This document shows positions 1-17,972 of a stretch of DNA of 26,861 nt, in pieces. A program made the position numbers and the translations under genes. The first letter of the stretch is position 1. Each line of letters opens with the position of its first letter. The DNA is from Leptospira ellisii (GTDB lineage Bacteria > Spirochaetota > Leptospiria > Leptospirales > Leptospiraceae): NCBI RefSeq assembly GCF_002811955.1, contig NZ_NPEF01000024.1, positions 1 to 26,861 of the forward strand. The letters run 5' to 3'. A model generated the notes under the pieces. It searched no databases. It had not been told where the DNA came from and worked only from the letters and a program-made list of their open reading frames with translations.

Positions 1-1
1 A

Positions 2-1027
<1,026 letters not shown>

Positions 1028-1028
1028 G

Positions 1029-2129
1029 ATGGCGAGACGACAAACCGGATCGGCGTTCAAACCGTTCGTCTACGGTGCGGCGATTCAGGAGCGTGTCGTA
1101 GGAAGCGGAACCGGAATCATGGACGCTCCTTTGACCACTTTGACCGAAGAAGGGGAAGGTTGGTCTCCTCAGGATTTCGACGGGGACTTTTTGGGGATGG
1201 TGCCTTTGTCCCGCGCCCTTTCCCTTTCCCTCAACATCGTTTCGGTACAGGTGTTCCTACGCACCGGTCCGGACGCGGTCATCGACTTTTCCTCCCGGCT
1301 TCTCGGAGTCAATCCGACCCGTTTCCCGCCTAGTCCGGCGCTCGCGCTGGGAATCGCGGAACTTACCCCTCTCGAAATGGCGCTCGGATACGCCACCATC
1401 GCCAACAACGGAAGAAGGGTGATTCCGTTTAGCGTTCGATACGTCATCGATCAGAGCGGTAACGTCATTTATAACGAAGAAGTCAAGGTTCAGGAAGAAT
1501 TACAAAAACAGGCCAAGGACGGAAGCATTCAGGTGATTTCCGAGGGCACTGCCTACATTCTGAAAAAAATGCTCACCAACGTGGCCATGGCGGGAACCGC
1601 CGCGATGGGACTCCGCGATCCGGACAAGGGAAATTACAGAGGAACCGCCGCCGGAAAAACCGGTTCCACGTCTTCGTTCACCAACGCTTGGTATTGCGGA
1701 TTCGATCCGAATTACACGACCGTGATTTGGCTCGGTTTTGATAAAAGTTCCATCTCTTTAGGAAGAGGACAAGCCGCGTCCGTTCTTGCGGTTCCGATTT
1801 GGGGGAGAATGTACAATCGTTTTTACGGCGGTCAGAATTATCCCTCGTTCGGAGAGGATGTGATGCCGGAGGAAGTCCAAGGAGGAGGGACCTGCGCCTA
1901 CAACGGGTTGTCTCCGAAACCGGGAGTATGTCCCGTCACACAAAATCTGACTTTGAAACCGATCACGGTCGCCGGAGTCACCAAGGCCGTTATGGGGAAT
2001 CGTCAGTGCGACGGAGAGCGGGACCACTTTAAGTCTATGGATTTTAGGGAGTTCCTACAAAAAGAGTATCAGATTAGTGATGAAGAATTAGGCAAAACCG
2101 ATCGAAAGTTTAAACCTAGAACGGAATAA
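1029..2129 (+). CDS. C-terminal transpeptidase half of the same class A penicillin-binding protein
   Basis: This is the penicillin-binding transpeptidase domain that cross-links peptidoglycan stem peptides. The three active-site motifs are present: SAFK near the start (SxxK, acylated Ser), SLN within [10 protein letters not shown] (SxN), and KTGS within [11 protein letters not shown]. The ATG at 1029 is simply the first Met. Homologous sequence continues upstream in the same frame as QFNRAT, the usual lead-in to [13 protein letters not shown], back to about 1002-1011, where an in-frame stop (999-1001) ends it. The piece therefore lacks the glycosyltransferase domain, the membrane anchor and roughly the first part of the transpeptidase domain, and it has no convincing ribosome binding site. 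A transpeptidase fragment without an anchor would not be exported, so function is doubtful. The other half is on the minus strand directly to the left. The C-terminal tail of about 80 residues after the catalytic domain is charged and has several Cys. Confidence 0.85.
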   Translation: MARRQTGSAFKPFVYGAAIQERVVGSGTGIMDAPLTTLTEEGEGWSPQDFDGDFLGMVPLSRALSLSLNIVSVQVFLRTGPDAVIDFSSRLLGVNPTRFPPSPALALGIAELTPLEMALGYATIANNGRRVIPFSVRYVIDQSGNVIYNEEVKVQEELQKQAKDGSIQVISEGTAYILKKMLTNVAMAGTAAMGLRDPDKGNYRGTAAGKTGSTSSFTNAWYCGFDPNYTTVIWLGFDKSSISLGRGQAASVLAVPIWGRMYNRFYGGQNYPSFGEDVMPEEVQGGGTCAYNGLSPKPGVCPVTQNLTLKPITVAGVTKAVMGNRQCDGERDHFKSMDFREFLQKEYQISDEELGKTDRKFKPRTE

Positions 2130-2131
2130 TC

Positions 2132-2165
<34 letters not shown>

Positions 2166-2232
2166 GTTTATAAGGATTGAAACCGAAGCCGGCGCAAAAC
2201 GCGCATCCTAAGGCTTTGAAAAGGAATCATTC

Positions 2233-3495
<1,263 letters not shown>

Positions 3496-3508
3496 TGAAA
3501 GAGGAATC

Positions 3509-4912
<1,404 letters not shown>

Positions 4913-4940
4913 GCGCGGGTCGTATTAGGTAGGTTTCAAC

Positions 4941-7716
<2,776 letters not shown>

Positions 7717-7805
7717 GCGAGAATTTCCCGAGAGGAGCGGGCGTCTCCGTTTTTCGTATTCGAATTTTAGAATATACGAATGGGCGGCGTTGCGGTTTTC
7801 GGAAG

Positions 7806-7834
7806 GCCCGGGTTTTACCCGGGCTTTTTATTTT
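7806..7834 (+). terminator. Rho-independent terminator after sucA
   Basis: An 8-bp GC-rich stem, GCCCGGGT (7806-7813) and ACCCGGGC (7817-7824) with a TTT loop, is followed at once by TTTTTATTTT. It lies 90 bases after sucA on the same strand and should end the sucB-lpdA-sucA transcript. The minus strand has no T-run at the other side, so it is not a terminator for the converging lipoprotein gene. Confidence 0.88.
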
Positions 7835-7925
7835 GTCCCGGATCCGAACCGCTTCGATCCGGCTTTCGGAGCGCCGATGGGTACGGACGGCTCGTTTTTA
7901 TACGTTTATAAAATTCGAATTTCGA

Positions 7926-8786
7926 TCACCAGCGGCTTACGATTTCCGACTTCGTATAAGGGTTCGGGTCCCCTCTCGGATCGATGACCGTATCCGCATC
8001 GACTTCCACGAACTTGGGTATTCCTTTTTCGGAGATACATAGGTCGATGTTGTTGTCGTTGTCGTTCGTATCCTCGATCCGAAACGGATGTATCACCCAG
8101 TTTTTTTTTCCGGAATTCATATGAACGCGGAATCTTTTCAACTCGCGGTCGCCCAACTCAAGTCCGTCGAGAGCCCGGACTCCGCCCGCCCAGACGATCC
8201 GCACCACTTGGGCGGTTTCCGAAAGAGGACAATCTTTCCCGCGTTCGGATTCGTTGTGGGGATAGGAGCGTCCGAAGTCGAAATATTCCGCATAACTAAT
8301 ATACGGGCCCTCCGTTAAGGGCGTTACCCGGATTTTTTGACCGATTAAATTCTGACCGTCGCGACTTTTGAGCTCGCCTACGACGGCGATTTCCTGCGGT
8401 TCGTTATCGGGATGATTTCCGAATTCTCCGATCAGCAAAACGGTCCGCAGTTCGAACGCTTCCAACGCGGGCGCGAATGTGGCGAACGAAGGATATAGAA
8501 TTTCCCCTTTCCTCGTTACGATCCGAAAATCGGACGGGTCCATCGTAGTCGGATCGATCTCGTGCGTGAAGACCAAAGGCAAACCGTCCTTTCCGGGGGC
8601 ATAACGCCAGAGAGCGATCGATCGGAAAGGAAGCGTATTGTCCAATCCGAAAAATGCGGAAATCAGTTTCGCTTTTCGGCGTTGATTTACTTCGGGAATT
8701 TCCCTGGAAAGATCGTATTTCGGCACGGAGATACAAGCGTTCCAAAGAAAAATTAAGGCTATTAAAATCGTTTTTCTTTTTTTCAT
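7926..8786 (-). CDS. Putative lipoprotein of unknown function
   Basis: I do not recognise a named family. The 286-residue product begins with a short signal peptide: MKKRKT, a hydrophobic stretch ILIALIFLW, then NAC with Cys18. LWNAC is a loose lipobox of the type allowed in spirochaetes, so lipid attachment at Cys18 is likely. The mature part has a beta-rich look. The segment LVFTHEIDPTTMDPSDFRIVT resembles the bacterial Ig-like pattern in which a 'boundary' strand precedes domain repeats, and a later acidic Asn/Asp run (IEDTNDNDNNIDLC) could bind a cation. The gene lies 110 bases downstream of the TPR gene in the same orientation and may be co-transcribed or have its own start (TATAAT at 8797-8802). 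Its 3' end converges with sucA. Signal and lipobox are seen; cell location is inferred. Confidence 0.72.
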   Translation of the reverse strand: MKKRKTILIALIFLWNACISVPKYDLSREIPEVNQRRKAKLISAFFGLDNTLPFRSIALWRYAPGKDGLPLVFTHEIDPTTMDPSDFRIVTRKGEILYPSFATFAPALEAFELRTVLLIGEFGNHPDNEPQEIAVVGELKSRDGQNLIGQKIRVTPLTEGPYISYAEYFDFGRSYPHNESERGKDCPLSETAQVVRIVWAGGVRALDGLELGDRELKRFRVHMNSGKKNWVIHPFRIEDTNDNDNNIDLCISEKGIPKFVEVDADTVIDPRGDPNPYTKSEIVSRW

Positions 8787-8796
8787 CGCGGCTCGT

Positions 8797-8802
8797 ATTA
8801 TA
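8797..8802 (-). promoter_or_regulatory. Possible -10 box (TATAAT) directly upstream of the lipoprotein gene
   Basis: The minus strand reads a perfect TATAAT that ends ten bases before the ATG at 8786. A start about seven bases downstream would give an almost leaderless message, and no good ribosome binding site lies between. I see no convincing -35 at 16-18 bases, so this is tentative. Confidence 0.25.
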
Positions 8803-8896
8803 CTCCTGCGTTCGGGTAAATTCTCTTCACGAAATATTTTGGATCGATTTTTTTTTAGTTTCGATCCGTTTCAAGCCGTTTGAATGACCGTATTTT

Positions 8897-10444
8897 TTAG
8901 TCGTTTCGGGATTCCGAGGCCGAGCGGATGATTTCCTCCACGATTTCCGATCGATTCCCCATACCCTTCGCCTTTTTCGCGTATCGTAAGGCCCGTTTTT
9001 TGTCCTCCAGTTTCCAGAAAATCTCCGCGAGATTGGCCGTATACATGGATTCCTGCGGACATAGTTCCTCCGCTTTGCGGAAGGAAGGGATCGATTCCTC
9101 CCATTTTCCGATTTCGTCTAACGCACATCCTATCAGATTATGAAGTCTTCCCCTGCCCTCAAGATCGCCTTCCGCCGCGGTCAGAAGATTCTTTTCCGCT
9201 CGTTTCATACCTTCTTCCGGAGATCCGGTTTTCATCCAATGAAGTCTTGCGTCCAAAAAGAGCGCCTCCGCGTCTCCGGAATAATCCGAAAATATGGAGC
9301 GGAGCAGTTCTTCCGTTTCCGTATATTCTCTTTTCTTTAAGTGTTCCCAACCTTGAATAAGGCGATCGACGATCCGTTTGTGTCTAACTTTGTGGACGTC
9401 CTCCGCGGAATAGGTTCCCGGGGGTGCGGCAAGGACGATTTCGTCGATTTTCTCCACCAGTTGGGAAAGCGATTCCATCGCGCCGCGGTCCTGTTTGAGT
9501 TTCGCCGCGAGCGGATCGTTTACCACCGTAAGAGCCCATCTTTTTGCGGTTTCGAGAGAGCGAAGTACGACGGCGGTATGTTTCGGAATTTTAGAGATTT
9601 CTAAAATAGATTCCCCGAGTTCGGGATAAAAGACCAAAAACGCGGAGAGAAGGCTGGCGCCTCCCGCGTATTCCGGCTGTTTTTTGTCCTTATCCAAAAG
9701 GTCGCGAAAAATCTTAAGCCCTCGTTCCGCGGAAGCCCAAACGCAGATTTCCGCCGCGTCCCTTTCCCGATGAAAGGAGTCCGCGGGGTAGTAATCCAAA
9801 ATCCGCAGACATTTGTTTTTCCATTGCTCTTCCCGATCGAGATCCTTCTGTCCCAGGCGAAAATACGATTCCGCCAATGCGAAATAGGCGTCGTCCAGGG
9901 AAGAGACGTTGGGATGTCGAAGGACCGCTGATTCGTATCGATCCAGAAAACCGTTCAAATCTCCGTCGGAAAACGTTCGAACCGTTTCGTTCAAATTGTA
10001 CGGAATGAAATCGAATGCGGCAGCGTATTCTTCCGCGCTTTCCAAGGTCCGATGATTCGCCTTGTCGCTTCCCCTGTACGTTCCCCATTGCGCTTCTATA
10101 AAAGGGACCAGGTTCGATTTCATACTCGTCCAATTTCGATCCGGAAAAACGTGAAGTTCGTCGTGACTGGAATCCCAAGTTCCGTAAAGTCCGATGCGCG
10201 GAAGCCATATGAGAATCTCCGGATCCTCGCCGTAGTGCTCCGAGTTTTTGACGAGACCGACGGAATTCGTGTAGTATTGTCCCCTTTCCTCGTTTAAAAA
10301 CGGACCGATTCTCACCGAGCTGAATTGGATCTCGTTTAAGGAGGCGAGGTCGAACCAACCTTGGCCGGTTTCTATTCTCCTTCCGGTGGAAAGGTCCCGG
10401 ACGAGATCGTCCGGTAAGTTGAGAATATTATAATTTTCTTTCAT
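8897..10444 (-). CDS. Tetratricopeptide-repeat protein of unknown function
   Basis: The 515-residue product has no signal peptide or membrane segment and is probably cytoplasmic. Its N-terminal part (about 1-125) is a separate domain rich in Trp and Gly (LIWLPRIGLYGTWDSSHDEL, HVFPDRNWTSM, EAQWGTYRG). I cannot name it, though it looks like a compact globular module rather than a repeat. Helical repeats follow: a region near 155-215 (DDAYFALAESYFRLGQ) and a clearer C-terminal TPR run near 370-500 (EALFLDARLHWMKTG, LHNLIGCALDEIGKWEESI, YTANLAEIFWKLEDKKRAL). TPRs bind protein partners, so a scaffold or adaptor role is plausible. The start is supported by GGAGAA just before the ATG on the minus strand. 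The lipoprotein gene lies downstream on the same strand. Function unknown. Confidence 0.75.
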   Translation of the reverse strand: MKENYNILNLPDDLVRDLSTGRRIETGQGWFDLASLNEIQFSSVRIGPFLNEERGQYYTNSVGLVKNSEHYGEDPEILIWLPRIGLYGTWDSSHDELHVFPDRNWTSMKSNLVPFIEAQWGTYRGSDKANHRTLESAEEYAAAFDFIPYNLNETVRTFSDGDLNGFLDRYESAVLRHPNVSSLDDAYFALAESYFRLGQKDLDREEQWKNKCLRILDYYPADSFHRERDAAEICVWASAERGLKIFRDLLDKDKKQPEYAGGASLLSAFLVFYPELGESILEISKIPKHTAVVLRSLETAKRWALTVVNDPLAAKLKQDRGAMESLSQLVEKIDEIVLAAPPGTYSAEDVHKVRHKRIVDRLIQGWEHLKKREYTETEELLRSIFSDYSGDAEALFLDARLHWMKTGSPEEGMKRAEKNLLTAAEGDLEGRGRLHNLIGCALDEIGKWEESIPSFRKAEELCPQESMYTANLAEIFWKLEDKKRALRYAKKAKGMGNRSEIVEEIIRSASESRND

Positions 10445-10685
10445 AGGTTCTCCGTTTTTGACGCTGCGGACGAGCGAATGAGGAAGGGCATTGTGATCGT
10501 CATCTTCCCGCTGCTATACGAGGTAATTAAAGCCCGAATCGTCCTAAATTTGACTCAAAAAATGCGGGCGGAAGTATATTCGAGGATCGAGGAAGTTTCT
10601 ATTCGATTTATAACTTATTGACGAGAATTTTTCGATTTCGGTTGTGTATGGATTCGAAACAATGTTTCGTTTTTAAACGAAAATT

Positions 10686-10703
10686 TCGTCGGAATTCCAA
10701 CGA
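10686..10703. repeat. 18-bp imperfect palindrome centred on GGAATTCC
   Basis: TCGTCGGAATTCCAACGA is self-complementary except for one base pair. It shares its core with the palindrome at 10825-10850 and resembles the GGAACTC repeats at 14205-14340. It is probably a member of a short dispersed repeat family. Confidence 0.6.
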
Positions 10704-10824
10704 TTTTGCCGTGAAACTCGCCCCGCCCTGAGCTAGGGTGGAGGGGTGAGGAGGTGGGAAATTCTCGCGTCAAATTTCCTCTATCAGAAAATCATATCAT
10801 TTTCAAGAAGAATTCTCTTCCTCG

Positions 10825-10850
10825 GAACCCGTCGGAATTCCGACAGGTTC
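10825..10850. repeat. 26-bp palindrome, GTCGGAATTCCGAC core
   Basis: The central 14 bases (10831-10844, GTCGGAATTCCGAC) are a perfect palindrome. The outer GAACC (10825-10829) and GGTTC (10846-10850) extend it, with one mismatched pair between. It lies just past the end of the small gene downstream of carA and could form a stem in that transcript, but no T-run follows on either strand. Confidence 0.65.
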
Positions 10851-10867
10851 GCTGTGTTTTCTGTAAT

Positions 10868-11056
10868 TTACAAAAGTCCGGTCTTTCTTGCGATCGCGTA
10901 AAAATTCACCCCGTAACCGAGGCCTAAAAAATTTTTAGGCGGAAAAAGATCGTCCGTTTCGGGATTCCATACGTCTTTGACAAGAGCTTCGATTGAAAAA
11001 TCCTTTCCTACGGGAAGTCCTAAAAGTCTATCGGGGAGTTGCGGGAATTCTGCCAT
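10868..11056 (-). CDS. Small conserved protein, DUF5808-like
   Basis: A 62-residue protein starts four bases after the carA stop and is almost certainly translated from the same message. The second half, VWNPETDDLF followed by FLGLGYGVNFYAIAR, resembles the short DUF5808 pattern (Trp-Asn-Pro, Asp, Leu-Phe, then a Gly-rich stretch and Asn-Phe) as I remember it. That assignment is from memory and moderately sure. The first half (LPDRLLGLPVGKDFSIEALV) predicts a small alpha/beta unit. There is no signal peptide or membrane segment. No function is known to me, and its link to pyrimidine/arginine synthesis rests only on position. Confidence 0.65.
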   Translation of the reverse strand: MAEFPQLPDRLLGLPVGKDFSIEALVKDVWNPETDDLFPPKNFLGLGYGVNFYAIARKTGLL

Positions 11057-11060
11057 GAGC

Positions 11061-12149
<1,089 letters not shown>

Positions 12150-12283
12150 CTCCTACAGCGTCGAAGGGGTGCAGGGCATAGTCAAGGTTTTTCCCCGGCA
12201 AATGCAAATCGGTTGAAAAATATGTCCGATTTTCGCGAATGGAGTAGGGGAATCCCCAAATTCGTTCCTGGAATAGAATCAAA

Positions 12284-14200
<1,917 letters not shown>

Positions 14201-14204
14201 AGAG

Positions 14205-14222
14205 GTGTGGGAACTCTCACAC
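14205..14222. repeat. GGGAACTC palindromic repeat, copy 1
   Basis: GTGTGGGAACTCTCACAC has GTGTG/CACAC arms around a GGAACT-type core, five bases after the thrS stop. Confidence 0.7.
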
Positions 14223-14262
14223 GTTCGGTTTTCGGTTCGGCTTCCCTTTTTTACGGAGAAAT

Positions 14263-14279
14263 GCGTGGGAACTCCTGCG
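14263..14279. repeat. GGGAACTC repeat, copy 2 (degenerate)
   Basis: GCGTGGGAACTCCTGCG keeps the GTGGGAACTC core with changed arms. It starts 58 bases after copy 1. Confidence 0.6.
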
Positions 14280-14324
14280 ATTTTCGCTTTATTCGAGAAA
14301 GGGCCTTACTTTGAAATCCAAATT

Positions 14325-14340
14325 GTGTGGGAACTCACAC
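14325..14340. repeat. GGGAACTC palindromic repeat, copy 3
   Basis: GTGTGGGAACTCACAC has the same arms as copy 1 with a shorter core. It starts 62 bases after copy 2. Confidence 0.7.
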
Positions 14341-14541
14341 CCAAAAGTGAAACCACGGGGAAATTACGTCGCCCTTTCCGAATCGTTTGCCTTGTTTCCT
14401 TGCCGATTTCGGACCAACGGGTTTTTGAAATCGTTGCCCGGTTGCGAGCGTGCAAGAAAGGCAAATTCGCCCGAAATAGAGGCAAAAATCGCTTGAAAAC
14501 AGGCTCCATGATAAAATCTTGGAAATCTAGCCGGAGAATGA

Positions 14542-15081
14542 ATGCAGAGAAAACCGAGTCAAAAATCAGGAACAGATAAACTCTTCAATCACCGAATCAA
14601 CGAGAAAATCACGGGAGTCTCCAGGGTTCGTTTGGTTTCGGACGACGGAGTCGCCATCGTTTCTTTTGAAGAAGCGCTTCGAAAGGCAAAAGAGGAAAAT
14701 CTGGATCTTGTGGAAGTGTCCGCCGATCAAGAGCTACACGTATGCAAGATTATCGACTACGGAAAGTATAAGTTCGAATTACTCAAAAAAAGTAAGGAAG
14801 CGAAGAAAAAACAGCACGTAATCAACGTAAAAGAAATTAAGATTCGTCCTCGAATCGAAAGTCACGATTACGATATCAAAAAGAAACACGCGCAGGAATT
14901 TCTCGGCAAAGGGGACAAGGTGAAAATCAGTCTCCGTTTCCGCGGTAGGGAGATGATGCACTCCGACCTCGGGATGAAAGTGGTTTATAGAATGGTCGAA
15001 GACCTGAAAGAACACGGTTCCGCGGAACGGGATCCGGTTCAGGACGGGAAACAGATCGTAGTAATCATTAATCCTAAATAA
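14542..15081 (+). CDS. infC: Translation initiation factor IF-3
   Basis: IF-3 binds the 30S subunit and checks start-codon pairing. The 179 residues have the N-terminal domain ([39 protein letters not shown]), the basic Lys-rich linker around [17 protein letters not shown], and the C-terminal domain ([33 protein letters not shown]). Many infC genes begin with a rare AUU used for self-regulation; here ATG follows GGAG at 14533-14536 by five bases. A second ATG at 14538, out of frame, would give only 13 codons overlapping the infC start. It begins the infC-rpmI-rplT operon, with 33 bases to rpmI. Confidence 0.95.
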   Translation: MQRKPSQKSGTDKLFNHRINEKITGVSRVRLVSDDGVAIVSFEEALRKAKEENLDLVEVSADQELHVCKIIDYGKYKFELLKKSKEAKKKQHVINVKEIKIRPRIESHDYDIKKKHAQEFLGKGDKVKISLRFRGREMMHSDLGMKVVYRMVEDLKEHGSAERDPVQDGKQIVVIINPK

Positions 15082-15114
15082 TTTTGGGAAGATAGGGAAT
15101 CTAAGGTAGACAAG

Positions 15115-15671
<557 letters not shown>

Positions 15672-15697
15672 TCAATCCTGCTTGACCAGAATCGTCG

Positions 15698-15724
15698 GCC
15701 CTGTACGTTTACAGGGCTTTTGCG
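15698..15724 (+). terminator. Rho-independent terminator after rplT
   Basis: The stem GCCCTGTA (15698-15705) and TACAGGGC (15710-15717) with loop CGTT is followed by TTTTGCGTTTT. It lies 26 bases after the rplT stop and closes infC-rpmI-rplT. The T-run is interrupted, so it may leak into the genes downstream. Confidence 0.82.
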
Positions 15725-15757
15725 TTTTCCGAGAACGTTTTTTAAGGAGAATTAGGT

Positions 15758-16432
<675 letters not shown>

Positions 16433-16439
16433 ACGATCG

Positions 16440-16757
16440 ATGGAACCTCGTCGTGTAAAGGTCAGAATCCTCGGGGAGGAATACACGATCCTGGGTGAAA
16501 CGGGAGAAGATTATATCTATTCCCTCGCGGACGAGGTGGATCGCAAACTGAGGGAACTGGGAGCGGGAATGCCCGGAGCTTCCAAACAAAAACTCGCCAT
16601 TTTAGCCGCATTGAACTTTGCGGACGAACTTCAGCAAATCAGAGAATCCAAAAGCGAATCGATTCCGCAAAAAGACGCCGCCGGCACCGGAGAAATCGAG
16701 GAAAAAACCCGTCGTCTGATCACCTTATTGGAAGAGGGAATCATCGGAGACCTTTGA
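16440..16757 (+). CDS. zapA: Cell division protein ZapA
   Basis: ZapA bundles FtsZ filaments at the division site. The 105-residue product has the ZapA pattern: an N-terminal beta part (VKVRILGEEYTILGETGEDY with the following ADEVDRKLREL) and a helix beginning KLAILAALNFADELQQI that makes the dimer/tetramer coil. It ends with an acidic helix. It is seven bases after the coiled-coil gene and 31 bases before 5-formyltetrahydrofolate cyclo-ligase. The zapA/cyclo-ligase pairing is widespread in bacteria, where 6S RNA often lies between them; here the gap is too small for one. Confidence 0.85.
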   Translation: MEPRRVKVRILGEEYTILGETGEDYIYSLADEVDRKLRELGAGMPGASKQKLAILAALNFADELQQIRESKSESIPQKDAAGTGEIEEKTRRLITLLEEGIIGDL

Positions 16758-16788
16758 TTTCCCGTAATTCATCCCTTAGAAATTTTCC

Positions 16789-17319
16789 TTGAAACTTCAA
16801 TCCCGCAACGCACTTCGAACCCTTCTCACTCTTTTGGAAGAAAGAGACACAAAAGACAAACAAATCCTGCATTTGTTAAGGGAAGTCACAAAGGACGCCC
16901 GAAAAATCATCGCGTACGCCCCGGATAAATGGGAAGTCAAAGTGGATCCTAAATTTCTGGAATGGGATTCCGCCGGGAAAGAAATTTATTTCCCGAAGAT
17001 GACAGAACATACCTTGGAATTCATTCTCCCCGAGGCTTGGGAATCGGGACCGTTCGGAATTTTAGAACCGAAGGGAATTCGAACGCTGGACTTTCGGGAA
17101 GCGGATTGGATCATTGTTCCCGCGCTCGGTTACGACGAACAAGGATTCAGATTGGGAAGAGGCGCGGGCTTTTACGACCGCACCCTGTTCGATGCGGATC
17201 CGAGCCGATTGATCGGACTTACCTACGAGGAACTTTTTCCGGCGCGCTTCGATAAGGAAGATCACGACATAAGAGTCGGCAAAGTGATTACGGAGAAAAA
17301 AATCTATCAAATCGTCTGA
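16789..17319 (+). CDS. 5-formyltetrahydrofolate cyclo-ligase
   Basis: The enzyme (MTHFS) uses ATP to turn 5-formyltetrahydrofolate into 5,10-methenyltetrahydrofolate. The 176 residues carry the family's features: EIYFPKMTEHTLEF, GPFGILEPKG, DWIIVPALGYDEQGFRLGRG and GAGFYDR (family GGGYYDR), which binds the phosphate, and a C-terminal FPARFDKEDHDIRVGKVITE. The reading frame begins at a TTG at 16789; no ATG or GTG gives a better N-terminus and no clear ribosome binding site is seen, so the exact start is uncertain by some residues. It is the third gene after the acidic coiled-coil protein and zapA. Confidence 0.85.
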   Translation: MKLQSRNALRTLLTLLEERDTKDKQILHLLREVTKDARKIIAYAPDKWEVKVDPKFLEWDSAGKEIYFPKMTEHTLEFILPEAWESGPFGILEPKGIRTLDFREADWIIVPALGYDEQGFRLGRGAGFYDRTLFDADPSRLIGLTYEELFPARFDKEDHDIRVGKVITEKKIYQIV

Positions 17320-17477
17320 AAATACCGTAAAATACTGTCTATTTTCAAATACCGGGCAATCCGTAGAATTTTCGGATTTGGGGAATCCGCTTCTTCGAAA
17401 TTTCTTGAAAAACAAATCGCTCTCTGTTTCATATATTGATCCTGGATTTTGTAGGGAGAACCGTCAGGGAAAACACA

Positions 17478-17972
17478 ATGGCCTCATTCGATAACAGACA
17501 ATATCTCGAATCCCTCGAAGCGGATAAAACGACCGAATCCCAGAAGGAATACCTAACGTTCAGCGTGGAGGAGGAGATTTTCGGAATCGATATCCTGAAA
17601 ATCCACGAGATCCTCAAACCGGTTCCGATCACAAGAATTCCGAACGGAGAGGATTATATTCTTGGAGTGATTAATCTTCGGGGAGAGATCATTCCGATAT
17701 TAGATCTAAAGCAGGTTTTCGGAATCGGCTACAGCGAGATCATTCCTTCTACGAGGATCATCGTAGTCGTTCACGACGAAAAACGCGCTGGAATTCTCGT
17801 GGATACGGTAAAACAAGTGGTCAAGATTCAACAGGATAAAATCAGCAAAGCGACCGACGATTTGACCTTGAACTACAGTTCCCTGATCGAATCCGTCAGC
17901 CAAGCGGACGAAACGCTGATTCTCAACCTGAATCTTTCCGTCCTGATCAACTTCGAACAGGAGGCAAACTAA
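17478..17972 (+). CDS. cheW: Chemotaxis adaptor CheW
   Basis: CheW links receptors to CheA. The 164-residue protein is a single CheW domain with EYLTFSVEEEIFGIDILKIH, the GVINLRGEIIPILDL segment typical of CheW, and KRAGILVDTVKQVVKI. The frame is open back to 17436, but the ATG at 17478 is preferred: it follows AGGGAA (17466-17471) at a good distance and gives MASFDNRQYL. A weak promoter-like pair (TTGAAA 17405, TATATT 17432) lies upstream, but its spacing of 21 bases is poor. The stop overlaps the cheA start by one base. It is the first gene of the che run; no cheR or cheD is in view. Confidence 0.92.
   Translation: MASFDNRQYLESLEADKTTESQKEYLTFSVEEEIFGIDILKIHEILKPVPITRIPNGEDYILGVINLRGEIIPILDLKQVFGIGYSEIIPSTRIIVVVHDEKRAGILVDTVKQVVKIQQDKISKATDDLTLNYSSLIESVSQADETLILNLNLSVLINFEQEAN

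Larger units (their letters stand above)
10445..10867. other. 423-bp gene-free stretch with clustered palindromes
   Basis: No open frame of useful length or with a recognisable product lies here on either strand. The stretch holds at least four inverted repeats between 10665 and 10850 (two listed separately), including TTTCGTTT/AAACGAAA with a 2-base loop (10665-10682) and a GC-rich CCCT/AGGG element near 10726-10737. On the minus strand it is the region after carA and its small neighbour, so the structures could be in a 3' untranslated region. None has the T-run of an intrinsic terminator. Confidence 0.6.
14201..14541. other. 341-bp gene-free leader between thrS and infC
   Basis: Open frames cross this stretch on both strands, but none has a recognisable product, and the plus-strand frame is made partly of the repeated VWELS/VGTP words that come from the repeats themselves. 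It holds three spaced GGGAACTC repeats (14205, 14263, 14325) and presumably the infC-rpmI-rplT promoter and leader. I could not place a promoter with confidence. Confidence 0.6.

Noticed and set aside
10825..10850. Intrinsic terminator for the carA transcript
   Set aside because: The stem is strong but no T-run follows on the minus strand.
12150..12283. T-box or pyrimidine-responsive leader between carA and thrS
   Set aside because: The 134-bp divergent region shows only a short GGGGAATCCCC palindrome and no T-box sequence or terminator/antiterminator pair.
14205..14579. 124-codon plus-strand frame in the thrS-infC gap
   Set aside because: It contains VWELS/VGTP words produced by the three intergenic repeats, has no ribosome binding site and overlaps the infC start.
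14538..14579. 13-codon upstream peptide overlapping the infC start
   Set aside because: Its ATG is only one base from the GGAG, which is better placed for the infC ATG at 14542; no conservation can be judged here.
16758..16788. 6S RNA gene between zapA and the cyclo-ligase gene
   Set aside because: Only 31 bases separate the two genes, too few for a 6S RNA.
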